From positions 1 to 5,453 of the forward strand of contig JASLAI010000114.1 in assembly GCA_030147225.1 (NCBI GenBank): a stretch of 5,453 bases of DNA. The letters run 5' to 3'. The translations under genes were made by a program, and so were the position numbers. Under the pieces are notes generated by a model. That model searched no databases. It was not told the DNA's origin and saw only the letters and a program-made list of their open reading frames with translations. The stretch is from Planococcus sp. (in: firmicutes) (GTDB taxonomy: Bacteria > Bacillota > Bacilli > Bacillales_A > Planococcaceae). Shown in pieces: positions 1 to 5,453 of this stretch (positions are counted from its first letter, which is position 1; each line of letters starts with the position of its first letter).

Positions 1-1049
1 GTTTCACCTGATTGAGAGATAAAGATAAACAAAGGTTTTTCTGACAATAATGGCATGTTGTAGCCGAATTCGCTTGAAACATGCACTTCAACCGGGATTC
101 CTGCTAATTTTTCGATATATTCTTTACCGATCAATCCTGCGTGATAGCTTGTTCCAGCGGCGATGATGTGAATGCGGTCAGCAGCCTGCATCGCTTCTAA
201 AATTTCCGGTTGGATGGTCAATTTATCATTTCCATCTTGGTATGCCTGAACGATTTTACGGACAACTGCTGGCTGCTCGTCAATTTCTTTCAGCATATAG
301 TGTGGGTATGTGCCTTTTTCAATATCGCTCATGTCGATTTCTGCAGTGAATGGCAAACGGCTTACTGTTTCGCCTTCCAAAGTCAAAATTTCAACGCTGT
401 CTTTGCGAACAATAACGATTTCCTTATCCATCAATTCAACAAACTGATCTGTCAATTGAAGCATAGCCATCGCATCAGATGCCACGACGTTGAAATCTTC
501 GCCAAGTCCTACAAGCAATGGGCTCTTGTTTTTCGCGACGAAAATCGTCTGTTCTTCTTCCGCGTCCAACAATGCAATAGCATATGAACCCTTCAGTAAG
601 GTAAGAGCTTTACTGAAAGCTTCCTGTGTTGTCTCGCCTTCTTCAACGAATTTACCGATCAATTGAACGATAATTTCTGTATCCGTATCAGACTCCATAG
701 AAATTCCAGCCAAATAATCGCGCTGAATGTGGTGGTAGTTTTCAATCACACCGTTATGAACGATCGTGAAGCGGTCTGACGTATTTTGATGCGGGTGAGC
801 ATTCATGCGGTTTGGTTTACCATGAGTAGCCCAGCGTGTATGGCCGATGCCTGTATTGCCCATCACTTCTTCTTCAACAACTCCGCGAAGATCTGCAATG
901 CGCCCTTTTTCTTTGAAGACTGTTACGCCTTTGCCATTACGGACAGCAATTCCTGCTGAATCATAACCACGGTATTCCAAGCGCTCCAGGCCTTTCAATA
1001 AAATTTCCTTTGAATCATTTTCTCCAATGTACCCAACAATTCCACACAT
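1..1049 (-). CDS. glmS: Glutamine-fructose-6-phosphate aminotransferase (isomerizing), 5' part; runs off left edge
   Basis: GlmS makes glucosamine-6-phosphate from fructose-6-phosphate and glutamine in the cytoplasm, the first committed step of amino-sugar and peptidoglycan precursor synthesis. The visible 349 codons (family total about 600) begin MCGIVGYIG; after Met removal the Cys becomes the N-terminal nucleophile of the type-2 glutamine amidotransferase domain. Other glutaminase motifs are visible: EYRGYDSAG (about 25-33), TRWATHG (71-77), HNG (98-100) and SDTDTE (120-125). A linker leads to the first SIS sugar-isomerase domain, with [11 protein letters not shown] and, at the window edge, FISQSGE, which contacts the sugar phosphate. 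The ATG at 1049 is chosen because Cys must follow Met directly and a strong ribosome binding site lies 8 nt upstream. The frame is intact to the edge; the second SIS domain and the stop are outside. Expression should be governed by the upstream glmS ribozyme. Identity is near certain. Confidence 0.98.
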   Translation of the reverse strand, partial: MCGIVGYIGENDSKEILLKGLERLEYRGYDSAGIAVRNGKGVTVFKEKGRIADLRGVVEEEVMGNTGIGHTRWATHGKPNRMNAHPHQNTSDRFTIVHNGVIENYHHIQRDYLAGISMESDTDTEIIVQLIGKFVEEGETTQEAFSKALTLLKGSYAIALLDAEEEQTIFVAKNKSPLLVGLGEDFNVVASDAMAMLQLTDQFVELMDKEIVIVRKDSVEILTLEGETVSRLPFTAEIDMSDIEKGTYPHYMLKEIDEQPAVVRKIVQAYQDGNDKLTIQPEILEAMQAADRIHIIAAGTSYHAGLIGKEYIEKLAGIPVEVHVSSEFGYNMPLLSEKPLFIFISQSGE

Positions 1050-1057
1050 AATGTAAT

Positions 1058-1063
1058 TCCTCC
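1058..1063 (-). promoter_or_regulatory. glmS ribosome binding site
   Basis: The minus strand reads GGAGGA with 8 nt before the ATG at 1049, a near-consensus Shine-Dalgarno. It fixes the glmS start and lies downstream of the ribozyme, so it remains on the 3' cleavage product. Confidence 0.9.
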
Positions 1064-1083
1064 ATTTTTCTAAAAATCATATG

Positions 1084-1104
1084 AGTGTTTGTTTCTCAAA
1101 CACT
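1084..1104 (-). other. Perfect stem-loop between glmS ribozyme and glmS start
   Basis: Transcript sequence AGTGTTTG, loop AGAAA, CAAACACT forms a perfect 8-bp stem (1097-1104 with 1084-1091) with a 5-nt loop. It lies after ribozyme stem P4 and about 20 nt before the Shine-Dalgarno. A TTTTT tract occurs only about 8 nt after the stem, so it is a poor fit to an intrinsic terminator. I do not recognise it as a core part of the glmS ribozyme. It could stabilise the mRNA, insulate the ribosome binding site, or be an idiosyncratic extension; the role is unknown. Confidence 0.6.
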
Positions 1105-1114
1105 TCTGCTTGAG

Positions 1115-1271
1115 CCCATCCATCTTGTTGTCCAATCGATCGCTCGACTGTTTTAAGATTGGACATAACGACCGGGCTTCACGGCCGGAAGGTATCCGCC
1201 GAAATCTCGATACTCCTTCTCCTCGTCTACTGAAGATGACTGGTCCGTCCGATTTCTTCAGTACAGGCGCT
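1115..1271 (-). ncRNA. glmS self-cleaving ribozyme / riboswitch (glucosamine-6-phosphate sensing)
   Basis: The leader RNA matches the glmS ribozyme architecture in order. The cleavage-site motif is A|GCGCC, with A at 1271 and G+1 at 1270. P1 is an 8-bp stem (1256-1263 with 1228-1235) capped by a variable arm. Next comes the conserved core GACGAGG...GGAG...TATCGA...TTTCGGCGGATACC, nearly identical to what I recall of the B. subtilis ribozyme. A P3-like stem CGGCCG/CGGTCG (1182-1187 with 1169-1174) follows, then a perfect 8-bp P4 stem GTCCAATC/GATTGGAC (1157-1164 with 1130-1137). CGCC just after the cleavage site is complementary to GGCG in the core, as expected for the pseudoknotted active site. 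In this family glucosamine-6-phosphate acts as a catalytic cofactor; cleavage leaves a 5'-OH mRNA that RNase J1 degrades in B. subtilis, giving feedback on GlmS. The 3' boundary is approximate. Confidence 0.96.
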
Positions 1272-1334
1272 GTAATTGTTTTCCTCGCACTAACTACTAT
1301 CCCCCTTTTTCTGCGGTCGTAAACCGACTCTATT

Positions 1335-1363
1335 ATCATACAGTGTTCATACATTCCCGTCAA
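1335..1363 (-). promoter_or_regulatory. Sigma-A-type promoter of glmS
   Basis: The minus strand reads TTGACG (-35, 1358-1363), a spacer of exactly 17 nt, then TATGAT (-10, 1335-1340). The predicted start is a G near 1328, giving about 57 nt of RNA before the ribozyme cleavage site. A small CGGT/ACCG hairpin (1323-1326 with 1314-1317) lies in that leader. The DNA just upstream (about 1371-1460) is very A+T rich, compatible with an UP-element-like contribution. Together with the glmM terminator this implies that glmS is transcribed on its own. Not experimentally shown here. Confidence 0.75.
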
Positions 1364-1627
1364 TTAAAGCATATAGTTATTTAGGTATATATCATCATCT
1401 TTTTCCGTTAATTGGTTCTTTTTCCTTTTAATTTTTTATATTTTATCTTAAAAACAAGAAAAGCGGTATAAACCGTTTCGAACTAGGGGCTAGGCGCTGA
1501 TGCTAGAGGCATAGTAAATTCAAAGAAAACCTATTTTTCCTCTGCATGCATAAAAGATATAGAGTAAATCAGCGAAGACTCCCAAGAGAACAGCTGCTTT
1601 GCCGAATATCAGTTAGGAGATTCAATA
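1364..1627. other. Non-coding intergenic stretch between glmM terminator and glmS promoter
   Basis: I see no credible gene here. On the minus strand, stem 1472-1478/1461-1467 (AAACGGT, loop TTAT, ACCGCTT, one G-T pair) is followed by TTCTTGTTTTT, a weak terminator-like hairpin that could catch read-through from glmM. Positions 1371-1460 are strongly A+T rich. Positions 1480-1515 contain short overlapping CTAG-rich near-repeats. Around 1570-1582 a GCGAAGACTCC-like segment resembles the start of intergenic repeats I recall from Bacillaceae and Planococcaceae, but no complete element is visible. Confidence 0.5.
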
Positions 1628-1628
1628 T

Positions 1629-1661
1629 AAAAAAGACCGTAAGCAACAATGCTTACGGTCT
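1629..1661 (-). terminator. Rho-independent terminator downstream of glmM
   Basis: On the minus strand a perfect 11-bp stem AGACCGTAAGC / GCTTACGGTCT (1651-1661 with 1634-1644) carries the 6-nt loop ATTGTT and runs directly into TTTTTT (complement of 1629-1634). It begins 18 nt after the glmM stop and should end the cdaA-cdaR-glmM transcript. Confidence 0.92.
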
Positions 1662-1679
1662 CCAGATTCCTTTATTCGA

Positions 1680-3029
1680 TTAGTTCAGGCCCATTTCACT
1701 GCGTACAACTTCCGCAATGCGTTCCACGTAGTTTTCACAGTCTTCTGCAGAAGCTGCTTCCACCATGATGCGCACCAATGGCTCTGTACCGGATGGACGC
1801 ACAAGCACACGGCCATTGCCCTTCATTTCTTTTTCAACATCTGCGATGACACTTGCCACTTTGGCATTATCTGTAACAGCATGTTTATCCGTTACACGGA
1901 TGTTAACAAGTTTTTGCGGGAAGATGGTCATTTCAGAAGCCAGCTCAGACAATTTCTTGCCGGTGATTTTCATGATATTGACAAGCTGAAGACCCGTCAA
2001 TAAACCATCGCCCGTTGTATTGTAATCCAGGAAAATGATATGGCCGGATTGCTCGCCGCCCAAATTGTAATCATTTTTTCTCATTTCTTCCACTACATAA
2101 CGGTCGCCGACAGCAGTCTTGTTGCTCTTCATGCCATGGCTTTCCAAGGCCTTATAAAAGCCCATATTGCTCATAACAGTCGAAACCACTGTATCTTTCT
2201 TGAGGCGGCCTTCTGAATGCAGATGCTTCGCGCAAATGTACATGATCTGATCGCCATCTACGATCTTGCCTTTTTCATCCACTGCAATTAAGCGATCGCC
2301 GTCGCCGTCAAATGCAAGTCCGATATCTGCATCTTTAGCCATAACCAATTCCGCTAATTTTTCAGGATGAGTGGAACCCACTCCTGCGTTAATATTTAAT
2401 CCGTTTGGTGAAGCACCCATCGATGTGATGTCTGCATCCAAATCCGCAAATACATGTGTTGCCAGTGTAGATGTCGCACCGTGTGCACAATCAAGCGCCA
2501 CGTGAATGCCATCGAATTCCTCGTCGACTGTCTGCTTCAAGTACTGAAGGTATTTCTGGCCGCCCTCGAAATAATCCGTGATGCTGCCAAGGTCGCCTCC
2601 GGTCGGACGAGGCAATAGATCTTCTTCGCTATCAAGCAAAGCCTCGATTTCCGCTTCCTGCGCGTCTGACAACTTGAAGCCGTCAGAACCGAAGAATTTG
2701 ATGCCATTGTCTTCTACCGGGTTGTGTGAAGCCGAAATCATGACACCCGCTTCAGCACTCATGACACGCGTCAAATAAGAGACGCCTGGTGTACTGATAA
2801 CGCCAAGACGCATCACTTCCGCTCCTACTGAAAGCAATCCTGCAGCCAAAGCGCCTTCCAGCATTTCGCCCGAAATCCGTGTATCACGGCCAATCAGCAC
2901 TTTCGGTTTGTCTTTTGCACTCTTCGTTAAAATATATCCGCCAATTCGACCTAATTTAAAGGCCAGTTCAGGAGTCAACTCCGTATTGGCAACTCCCCGT
3001 ACTCCATCAGTTCCAAAATATTTTCCCAT
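1680..3029 (-). CDS. glmM: Phosphoglucosamine mutase GlmM
   Basis: GlmM interconverts glucosamine-6-phosphate and glucosamine-1-phosphate in the cytoplasm, feeding GlmU and UDP-GlcNAc synthesis. The protein has 449 residues, the usual family length (448 in B. subtilis), and begins [12 protein letters not shown]. Alpha-D-phosphohexomutase signatures occur in order: [10 protein letters not shown] with the catalytic phosphoserine Ser101, the Mg-binding DGDGDR loop (241-246), the sugar-binding GGEQSGH loop (324-330), and the phosphate-binding RPSGTEP loop (411-417). An in-frame ATG 8 codons upstream (3053) was rejected: it has no ribosome binding site, whereas AAGGAG precedes the chosen ATG at 3029, which matches the family N-terminus. 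The gene lies 97 nt after cdaR and is probably co-transcribed with cdaA and cdaR. In B. subtilis, Lactococcus and Staphylococcus GlmM binds CdaA and lowers c-di-AMP synthesis; the linkage suggests the same here. All motifs are intact. Confidence 0.98.
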   Translation of the reverse strand: MGKYFGTDGVRGVANTELTPELAFKLGRIGGYILTKSAKDKPKVLIGRDTRISGEMLEGALAAGLLSVGAEVMRLGVISTPGVSYLTRVMSAEAGVMISASHNPVEDNGIKFFGSDGFKLSDAQEAEIEALLDSEEDLLPRPTGGDLGSITDYFEGGQKYLQYLKQTVDEEFDGIHVALDCAHGATSTLATHVFADLDADITSMGASPNGLNINAGVGSTHPEKLAELVMAKDADIGLAFDGDGDRLIAVDEKGKIVDGDQIMYICAKHLHSEGRLKKDTVVSTVMSNMGFYKALESHGMKSNKTAVGDRYVVEEMRKNDYNLGGEQSGHIIFLDYNTTGDGLLTGLQLVNIMKITGKKLSELASEMTIFPQKLVNIRVTDKHAVTDNAKVASVIADVEKEMKGNGRVLVRPSGTEPLVRIMVEAASAEDCENYVERIAEVVRSEMGLN

Positions 3030-3040
3030 TCTACTTTTCG

Positions 3041-3046
3041 CTCCTT
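3041..3046 (-). promoter_or_regulatory. glmM ribosome binding site (decides the start)
   Basis: AAGGAG on the minus strand lies 11 nt before the ATG at 3029. The spacing is somewhat long, but no comparable site precedes the alternative ATG at 3053, so the shorter 449-residue protein is preferred. Confidence 0.75.
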
Positions 3047-3126
3047 CAATCATTTGCTTCTGATTGGTTTAGTTAAGCTCTCGCTTTTTTTGATATTTAA
3101 AGCCTTTACGGCATTGTACACTCAAG

Positions 3127-4110
3127 TTATTGCGGATCGCCAAGATCTTCCGGCTGCTCTACAGAGCCATCGACGACCGTTTGCGCCTCTACCGTGACTT
3201 GCGCAGGAGACACAGCTGATGCACCAGCTGGAATTTCCAGCTCGACTTCCACGGTGGCATCATTCGCGGTGACATTTCCTGCATCGACTTCGACGACATA
3301 TTCAGAGATTTCATCAACGATGGTTTGCGGCCCAAAAATTTCAATTTCTTCGCTGGCTGTACTCCAGCCGTTGATGGTAATGCCTGGAAGGGCTTCCCCG
3401 GTCGCTTCAACTCTTACTGGCACTACTTTACTGTATTCAATGACACTGACATCCACTTCAACTTCCTGTGGTTCAATCTCTGCATTTTCCAGTTTCGTCA
3501 AATCTTCTGCTAATACACGAACGCGGGCGGGGGTTGTAAAAGATTTATTCACTCCCCGTTCACCGGAAACCGTTGCTTTCACAAAACTGATGGCATCGAT
3601 CACACTTCTTGGCCCGGTCACTGTCACCGTTTCCGGATCAACAGACACGCTGTCGAGAATAAAGCCATCTGCCAGCATCCGGTCATTTATTTCCGGATCA
3701 ATGCGGAATTCCTGCGACACCCGCTCTTCGATTACCACATTGACGAACGCCGGATCAACGCGGATGTTCAATTGCTCAGACAAATTTTCAGTTTGGATTG
3801 GCACCTGGTGCTCTCCTACCGGCAAGTTTCGCAAATCAACAAACAAAGTAAAATCTTCCAGTTGACGTGCAGTCTGTATAATACTGACTGGACCATTCAA
3901 ATGCAAATCAGCTGTTTTTGGCACTCCGCTGACCATCAGGCTATTGTCGTGGTATACCTCAAGTTCAACATCTTCGATCACTTCCGAGGTCCGGCTGGTA
4001 TCTGTTGTTCCCGCGGAATTATCTTCCGCCTTCACCGAAAAGAATAAAAGGAAGGCTAACAGCAGCGCCGTAATCCGTAAAAACCAGCGATTGTCCATCA
4101 TCTTATCCAT
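3127..4110 (-). CDS. cdaR: CdaA regulatory protein CdaR (YbbR-domain, membrane-anchored)
   Basis: CdaR is the accessory regulator of the diadenylate cyclase CdaA. The 327-residue protein begins MDKMMDNRWFLRI and has a single N-terminal membrane segment (about 10-26, TALLLAFLLFFSV preceded by Arg), predicted to place the rest outside the cell. Three YbbR-type beta-rich repeats follow: about 45-135, 136-232 and 233-313. Each carries the repeat logic (V.GP or SGVP motif, then VDP/SP..V.V at its end). A short acidic tail (EQPEDLGDPQ) closes the protein. B. subtilis CdaR is about 480 residues with four repeats, so this one is shorter by about one repeat; the stop is clean and the length resembles the staphylococcal form. 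The ATG at 4110 is preferred over one 19 codons upstream (4167), inside cdaA, because GGAGG lies just before it and the N-terminus matches the family. It overlaps cdaA by 8 nt (ATGGATAA), suggesting translational coupling. Confidence 0.93.
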   Translation of the reverse strand: MDKMMDNRWFLRITALLLAFLLFFSVKAEDNSAGTTDTSRTSEVIEDVELEVYHDNSLMVSGVPKTADLHLNGPVSIIQTARQLEDFTLFVDLRNLPVGEHQVPIQTENLSEQLNIRVDPAFVNVVIEERVSQEFRIDPEINDRMLADGFILDSVSVDPETVTVTGPRSVIDAISFVKATVSGERGVNKSFTTPARVRVLAEDLTKLENAEIEPQEVEVDVSVIEYSKVVPVRVEATGEALPGITINGWSTASEEIEIFGPQTIVDEISEYVVEVDAGNVTANDATVEVELEIPAGASAVSPAQVTVEAQTVVDGSVEQPEDLGDPQ

Positions 4111-4939
4111 TCTTTTTCCCCCTCCAATTCCACCAGGAAGAAGCGACTTCCTGCTGCTCTGCACCAAACCAGATCCGGCGCAGCTTCACTTCGAAGTCTT
4201 CAAGTGATAAATTGCGGTGCAAATCGCCATTCGCTGTCAAGCTGATGGCGCCTGTTTCTTCCGACACGACAATGGTGATCGCGTCGGTCACTTCACTGAT
4301 GCCGAGGGCTGCACGATGGCGCGTCCCGAGCTCTTTCGAAATGAACGGACTTTCAGACAGCGGCAAATAACAGGCTGCTGCGGCAATCCGGTTTTTTTGT
4401 ACAATCACAGCCCCATCGTGCAGCGGTGTGTTCGGGATGAATAAATTGATCATCAGTTCAGACGTAAGATCCGAGTTCATCGGGATACCCGTTTCAATGT
4501 ATTCGCTCAACCCGGTTTCGCGTTCGATTGACACCAATGCCCCAATTCGCCGCTTCGCCATATAGCTGACGGATTTGGACATCGCCTCGATCAGCCGGTT
4601 GCGTTCAGACTCTTCATTCAGCGTACTGCTGGAGAACAGCTTGCCGCGGCCGAGCTGCTCAAGTGCACGACGCAGTTCCGGCTGGAAAATGATGATGATG
4701 GCCAGAAAGCCCCATTCGAGCACCTGCTGCATGATCCAGCCTAAAGTCTCCAAATTGAGTGCTTGTGTCACGAGGCGCGCAATAATAATGACAAAGATCC
4801 CTTTCAGTAATTGAACGGCTTTCGTTCCCTTGATAACGGTGATCAATTTATAGATAACGAACCAAACTAATAAAATATCAATAATATTCCATAGAAGTTC
4901 GAGTGGTGTTTGGTCTGTTAAATTCTCCAAAAAAGGCAT
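4103..4939 (-). CDS. cdaA: Membrane diadenylate cyclase CdaA (DacA family)
   Basis: CdaA condenses two ATP into cyclic di-AMP, the second messenger that controls potassium and osmolyte uptake and affects cell-wall integrity. The 278-residue protein (B. subtilis 273) has three N-terminal membrane helices (about 17-35, 43-60, 69-85). The cytoplasmic DAC domain follows, with the ATP-binding and catalytic DGA motif in NTPLHDGAVIV (175-177) and RHR in LGTRHRAALG (207-209). Both hallmark motifs and the FQPELRRALEQLGRG linker (85-99) are intact, so activity is expected. ATG at 4939 is chosen: GAGGG lies 6 nt upstream, while a possible in-frame TTG two codons earlier would abut that site. It is the first gene after the rsiW terminator and overlaps cdaR. 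CdaR and GlmM, both encoded directly downstream, modulate CdaA in studied relatives. Confidence 0.97.
   Translation of the reverse strand: MPFLENLTDQTPLELLWNIIDILLVWFVIYKLITVIKGTKAVQLLKGIFVIIIARLVTQALNLETLGWIMQQVLEWGFLAIIIIFQPELRRALEQLGRGKLFSSSTLNEESERNRLIEAMSKSVSYMAKRRIGALVSIERETGLSEYIETGIPMNSDLTSELMINLFIPNTPLHDGAVIVQKNRIAAAACYLPLSESPFISKELGTRHRAALGISEVTDAITIVVSEETGAISLTANGDLHRNLSLEDFEVKLRRIWFGAEQQEVASSWWNWRGKKNG
4118..4125 (-). promoter_or_regulatory. cdaR ribosome binding site, inside cdaA
   Basis: GGAGGGGG on the minus strand lies 7-10 nt before the cdaR ATG at 4110. It sits within the last codons of cdaA, whose stop TAA overlaps the beginning of cdaR, an arrangement typical of translational coupling. 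Confidence 0.85.
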
Positions 4940-4945
4940 CTGCAA

Positions 4946-4950
4946 CCCTC
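4946..4950 (-). promoter_or_regulatory. cdaA ribosome binding site
   Basis: GAGGG on the minus strand has 6 nt before ATG 4939. An in-frame TTG at 4945 directly touches this site, so the ATG is favoured. Confidence 0.65.
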
Positions 4951-4976
4951 GCTTTTCTACATCTGCATATACAATT

Positions 4977-5006
4977 AGTATATCATAAGTGAATTGGGCT
5001 TGCCTT
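4977..5006 (-). promoter_or_regulatory. Putative extended -10 promoter of cdaA-cdaR-glmM
   Basis: The minus strand reads TGATATACT (4977-4985), an extended -10 (TGn plus TATACT). The best -35 is weak: AAGGCA (5001-5006) with an 18-nt spacer. The predicted start is an A near 4970, giving a leader of about 31 nt. Its position between the rsiW terminator and cdaA supports it; the weak -35 keeps confidence moderate. Confidence 0.5.
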
Positions 5007-5011
5007 CATAG

Positions 5012-5044
5012 AAAAAACCCATCCTTTAGGAGAGGATAGGTTTT
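5012..5044 (-). terminator. Rho-independent terminator of the sigW-rsiW transcript
   Basis: On the minus strand an 11-bp stem AAAACCTATCC / GGATGGGTTTT (5034-5044 with 5014-5024, one T-G pair) with a 9-nt loop runs into a T tract (complement of 5012-5017). The stem's first two bases belong to the rsiW stop codon. It separates rsiW from cdaA. The opposite strand also shows a T run, but nothing converges on it within the window. Confidence 0.87.
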
Positions 5045-5453
5045 ACTCTTTTATTTGGCTGCCATCTGTATCAAAAATAGCCGCTGCATCTTTGAAACCA
5101 TTTTTTATGGTGTACCACAACCATTCGAATGCTTGATCAATTTCCTCTATTTCACCGGTAATAACGCCGCTCGATGCCATGTATTGGCCATTTACAATGG
5201 TAACGTCTCCCTGAAGCTCGCCTTCCACACGCAAATCTCCATTGCGCACCGTCAAGTCTCCAACCACTGTCTGTCCTTCAGGAACGATTACCGTTTGGCC
5301 TTCCACCACTAAATTCGGCTGCTTGGTAAAAGAAAAATGCTGATCATCGTTAAAGTTCGACATTAATGCCGCACTCATCAATAGGCAGAACAAGGCTGCA
5401 GCTGCCAGCATCGGATGTCTTCTGAACCAACGCTGGACGCCCGCACGCTGTCT
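5043..5453 (-). CDS. rsiW: Anti-sigma-W factor RsiW, 3' part; start lies beyond right edge
   Basis: RsiW is a single-pass membrane protein that holds the envelope-stress factor sigma-W inactive. The frame is open to the window edge, so the internal Met at 5411 is not the true start; 136 C-terminal residues are visible (B. subtilis RsiW has 208). The missing N-terminal part would carry the zinc-containing sigma-binding domain. Visible are the pre-membrane RWFRRHP motif (8-14), a membrane helix starting MLAAAALFCLL (about 15-32), and an extracellular domain with FSFTKQPNLVV, VPEGQTVVGDLTV and EGELQGDVTIVNG. The latter resemble short bactofilin-like beta-helix turns. In B. subtilis, PrsW cuts RsiW at an Ala-Ser bond in a YMAS motif; YMAS is kept here (91-94). 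RasP and ClpXP then act, the latter recognising an Ala-rich tail, and an AAAA run (17-20) is kept. The IEEIDQAFEWLWYTIK segment also matches the family. Confidence 0.92.
   Translation of the reverse strand, partial: RQRAGVQRWFRRHPMLAAAALFCLLMSAALMSNFNDDQHFSFTKQPNLVVEGQTVIVPEGQTVVGDLTVRNGDLRVEGELQGDVTIVNGQYMASSGVITGEIEEIDQAFEWLWYTIKNGFKDAAAIFDTDGSQIKE

Noticed and set aside
210..587. 125-codon plus-strand open frame antisense to glmS
   Set aside because: It lies wholly within the well-conserved glmS coding region and shows no family features or ribosome binding site.
1070..1363. 97-codon open frame on the minus strand, and a 77-codon frame at 1089-1322 on the plus strand
   Set aside because: Both lie over the glmS promoter, ribozyme and leader. 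The composition is unlike a protein and the RNA structure explains the conservation. They are likely to be wrongly annotated as small hypothetical proteins.
1492..1499. Second copy of the 8-mer CAGCGCCT (minus strand) found at the ribozyme cleavage site (1265-1272), possibly a second ribozyme
   Set aside because: No P1 stem or GACGAGG core follows it, and it lies upstream of the mapped-looking promoter. Chance repeat.
1520..1612. 30-codon hydrophobic open frame on the minus strand
   Set aside because: It follows a stop codon, has no ATG and no ribosome binding site, and lies after the glmM terminator. The hydrophobic content is probably chance or a relic.
1546..1683. 45-codon plus-strand frame beginning ATG at 1546
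   Set aside because: No ribosome binding site; it runs straight through the glmM terminator hairpin and ends at the glmM stop region.
3030..3126. Possible internal promoter in the cdaR-glmM gap (TTGAGT, 18 nt, TTTAAA on the minus strand)
   Set aside because: Both hexamers are weak and the spacing is not ideal. A small AAGC-GAGA-GCTT hairpin is also present but too short to call.
3194..3865. 223-codon plus-strand open frame antisense to cdaR
   Set aside because: Its Ser/Thr-rich sequence is the mirror of acidic and valine-rich codons of cdaR; there is no recognisable family and cdaR is clearly real.

Overview
The window is a conserved Bacillales (Firmicutes) cell-envelope and c-di-AMP locus. 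Every recognised gene lies on the minus strand. Read right to left, the order is rsiW (3' part) - cdaA - cdaR - glmM - [glmS ribozyme leader] - glmS (5' part). This is the synteny known from Bacillus subtilis (sigW-rsiW-ybbP-ybbR-glmM-glmS). GC content is moderate, and the Gram-positive signals are strong: GGAGG-type ribosome binding sites, sigma-A-like promoters and U-rich hairpin terminators. CdaR has three YbbR repeats instead of the four of B. subtilis. My guess is a Planococcaceae-like member of Bacillales, but the genus cannot be fixed from the sequence alone.

Layout. At the right edge is the membrane and extracellular part of RsiW, the anti-sigma-W factor; its cytoplasmic zinc-binding domain lies outside the window. 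RsiW ends in an intrinsic terminator whose stem overlaps its stop codon. About 70 nt later an extended -10 promoter begins a transcript carrying cdaA (membrane diadenylate cyclase), cdaR (its membrane-anchored regulator, overlapping cdaA by 8 nt) and, 97 nt further, glmM (phosphoglucosamine mutase). A strong terminator closes this unit. The next 630 nt contain no protein gene. They hold an intergenic stretch, a good sigma-A promoter (spacer exactly 17), a clear glmS-type self-cleaving ribozyme, an extra perfect hairpin, and the glmS ribosome binding site. The first 349 codons of glmS follow and run off the left edge.

How they work together. GlmS makes glucosamine-6-phosphate from fructose-6-phosphate and glutamine, and GlmM converts it to glucosamine-1-phosphate for UDP-GlcNAc and peptidoglycan. 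The ribozyme shuts down glmS mRNA when glucosamine-6-phosphate is high. CdaA makes c-di-AMP, which controls potassium and turgor; in studied relatives both CdaR and GlmM bind and modulate CdaA. The locus thus links wall-precursor supply, osmotic second messenger and (through RsiW) the envelope-stress sigma factor.

No clearly undescribed system was found. The points most worth a second look are the extra hairpin between ribozyme and glmS start, the separate transcription of glmM and glmS, the shortened CdaR, and a possible degenerate repeat in the glmM-glmS gap.
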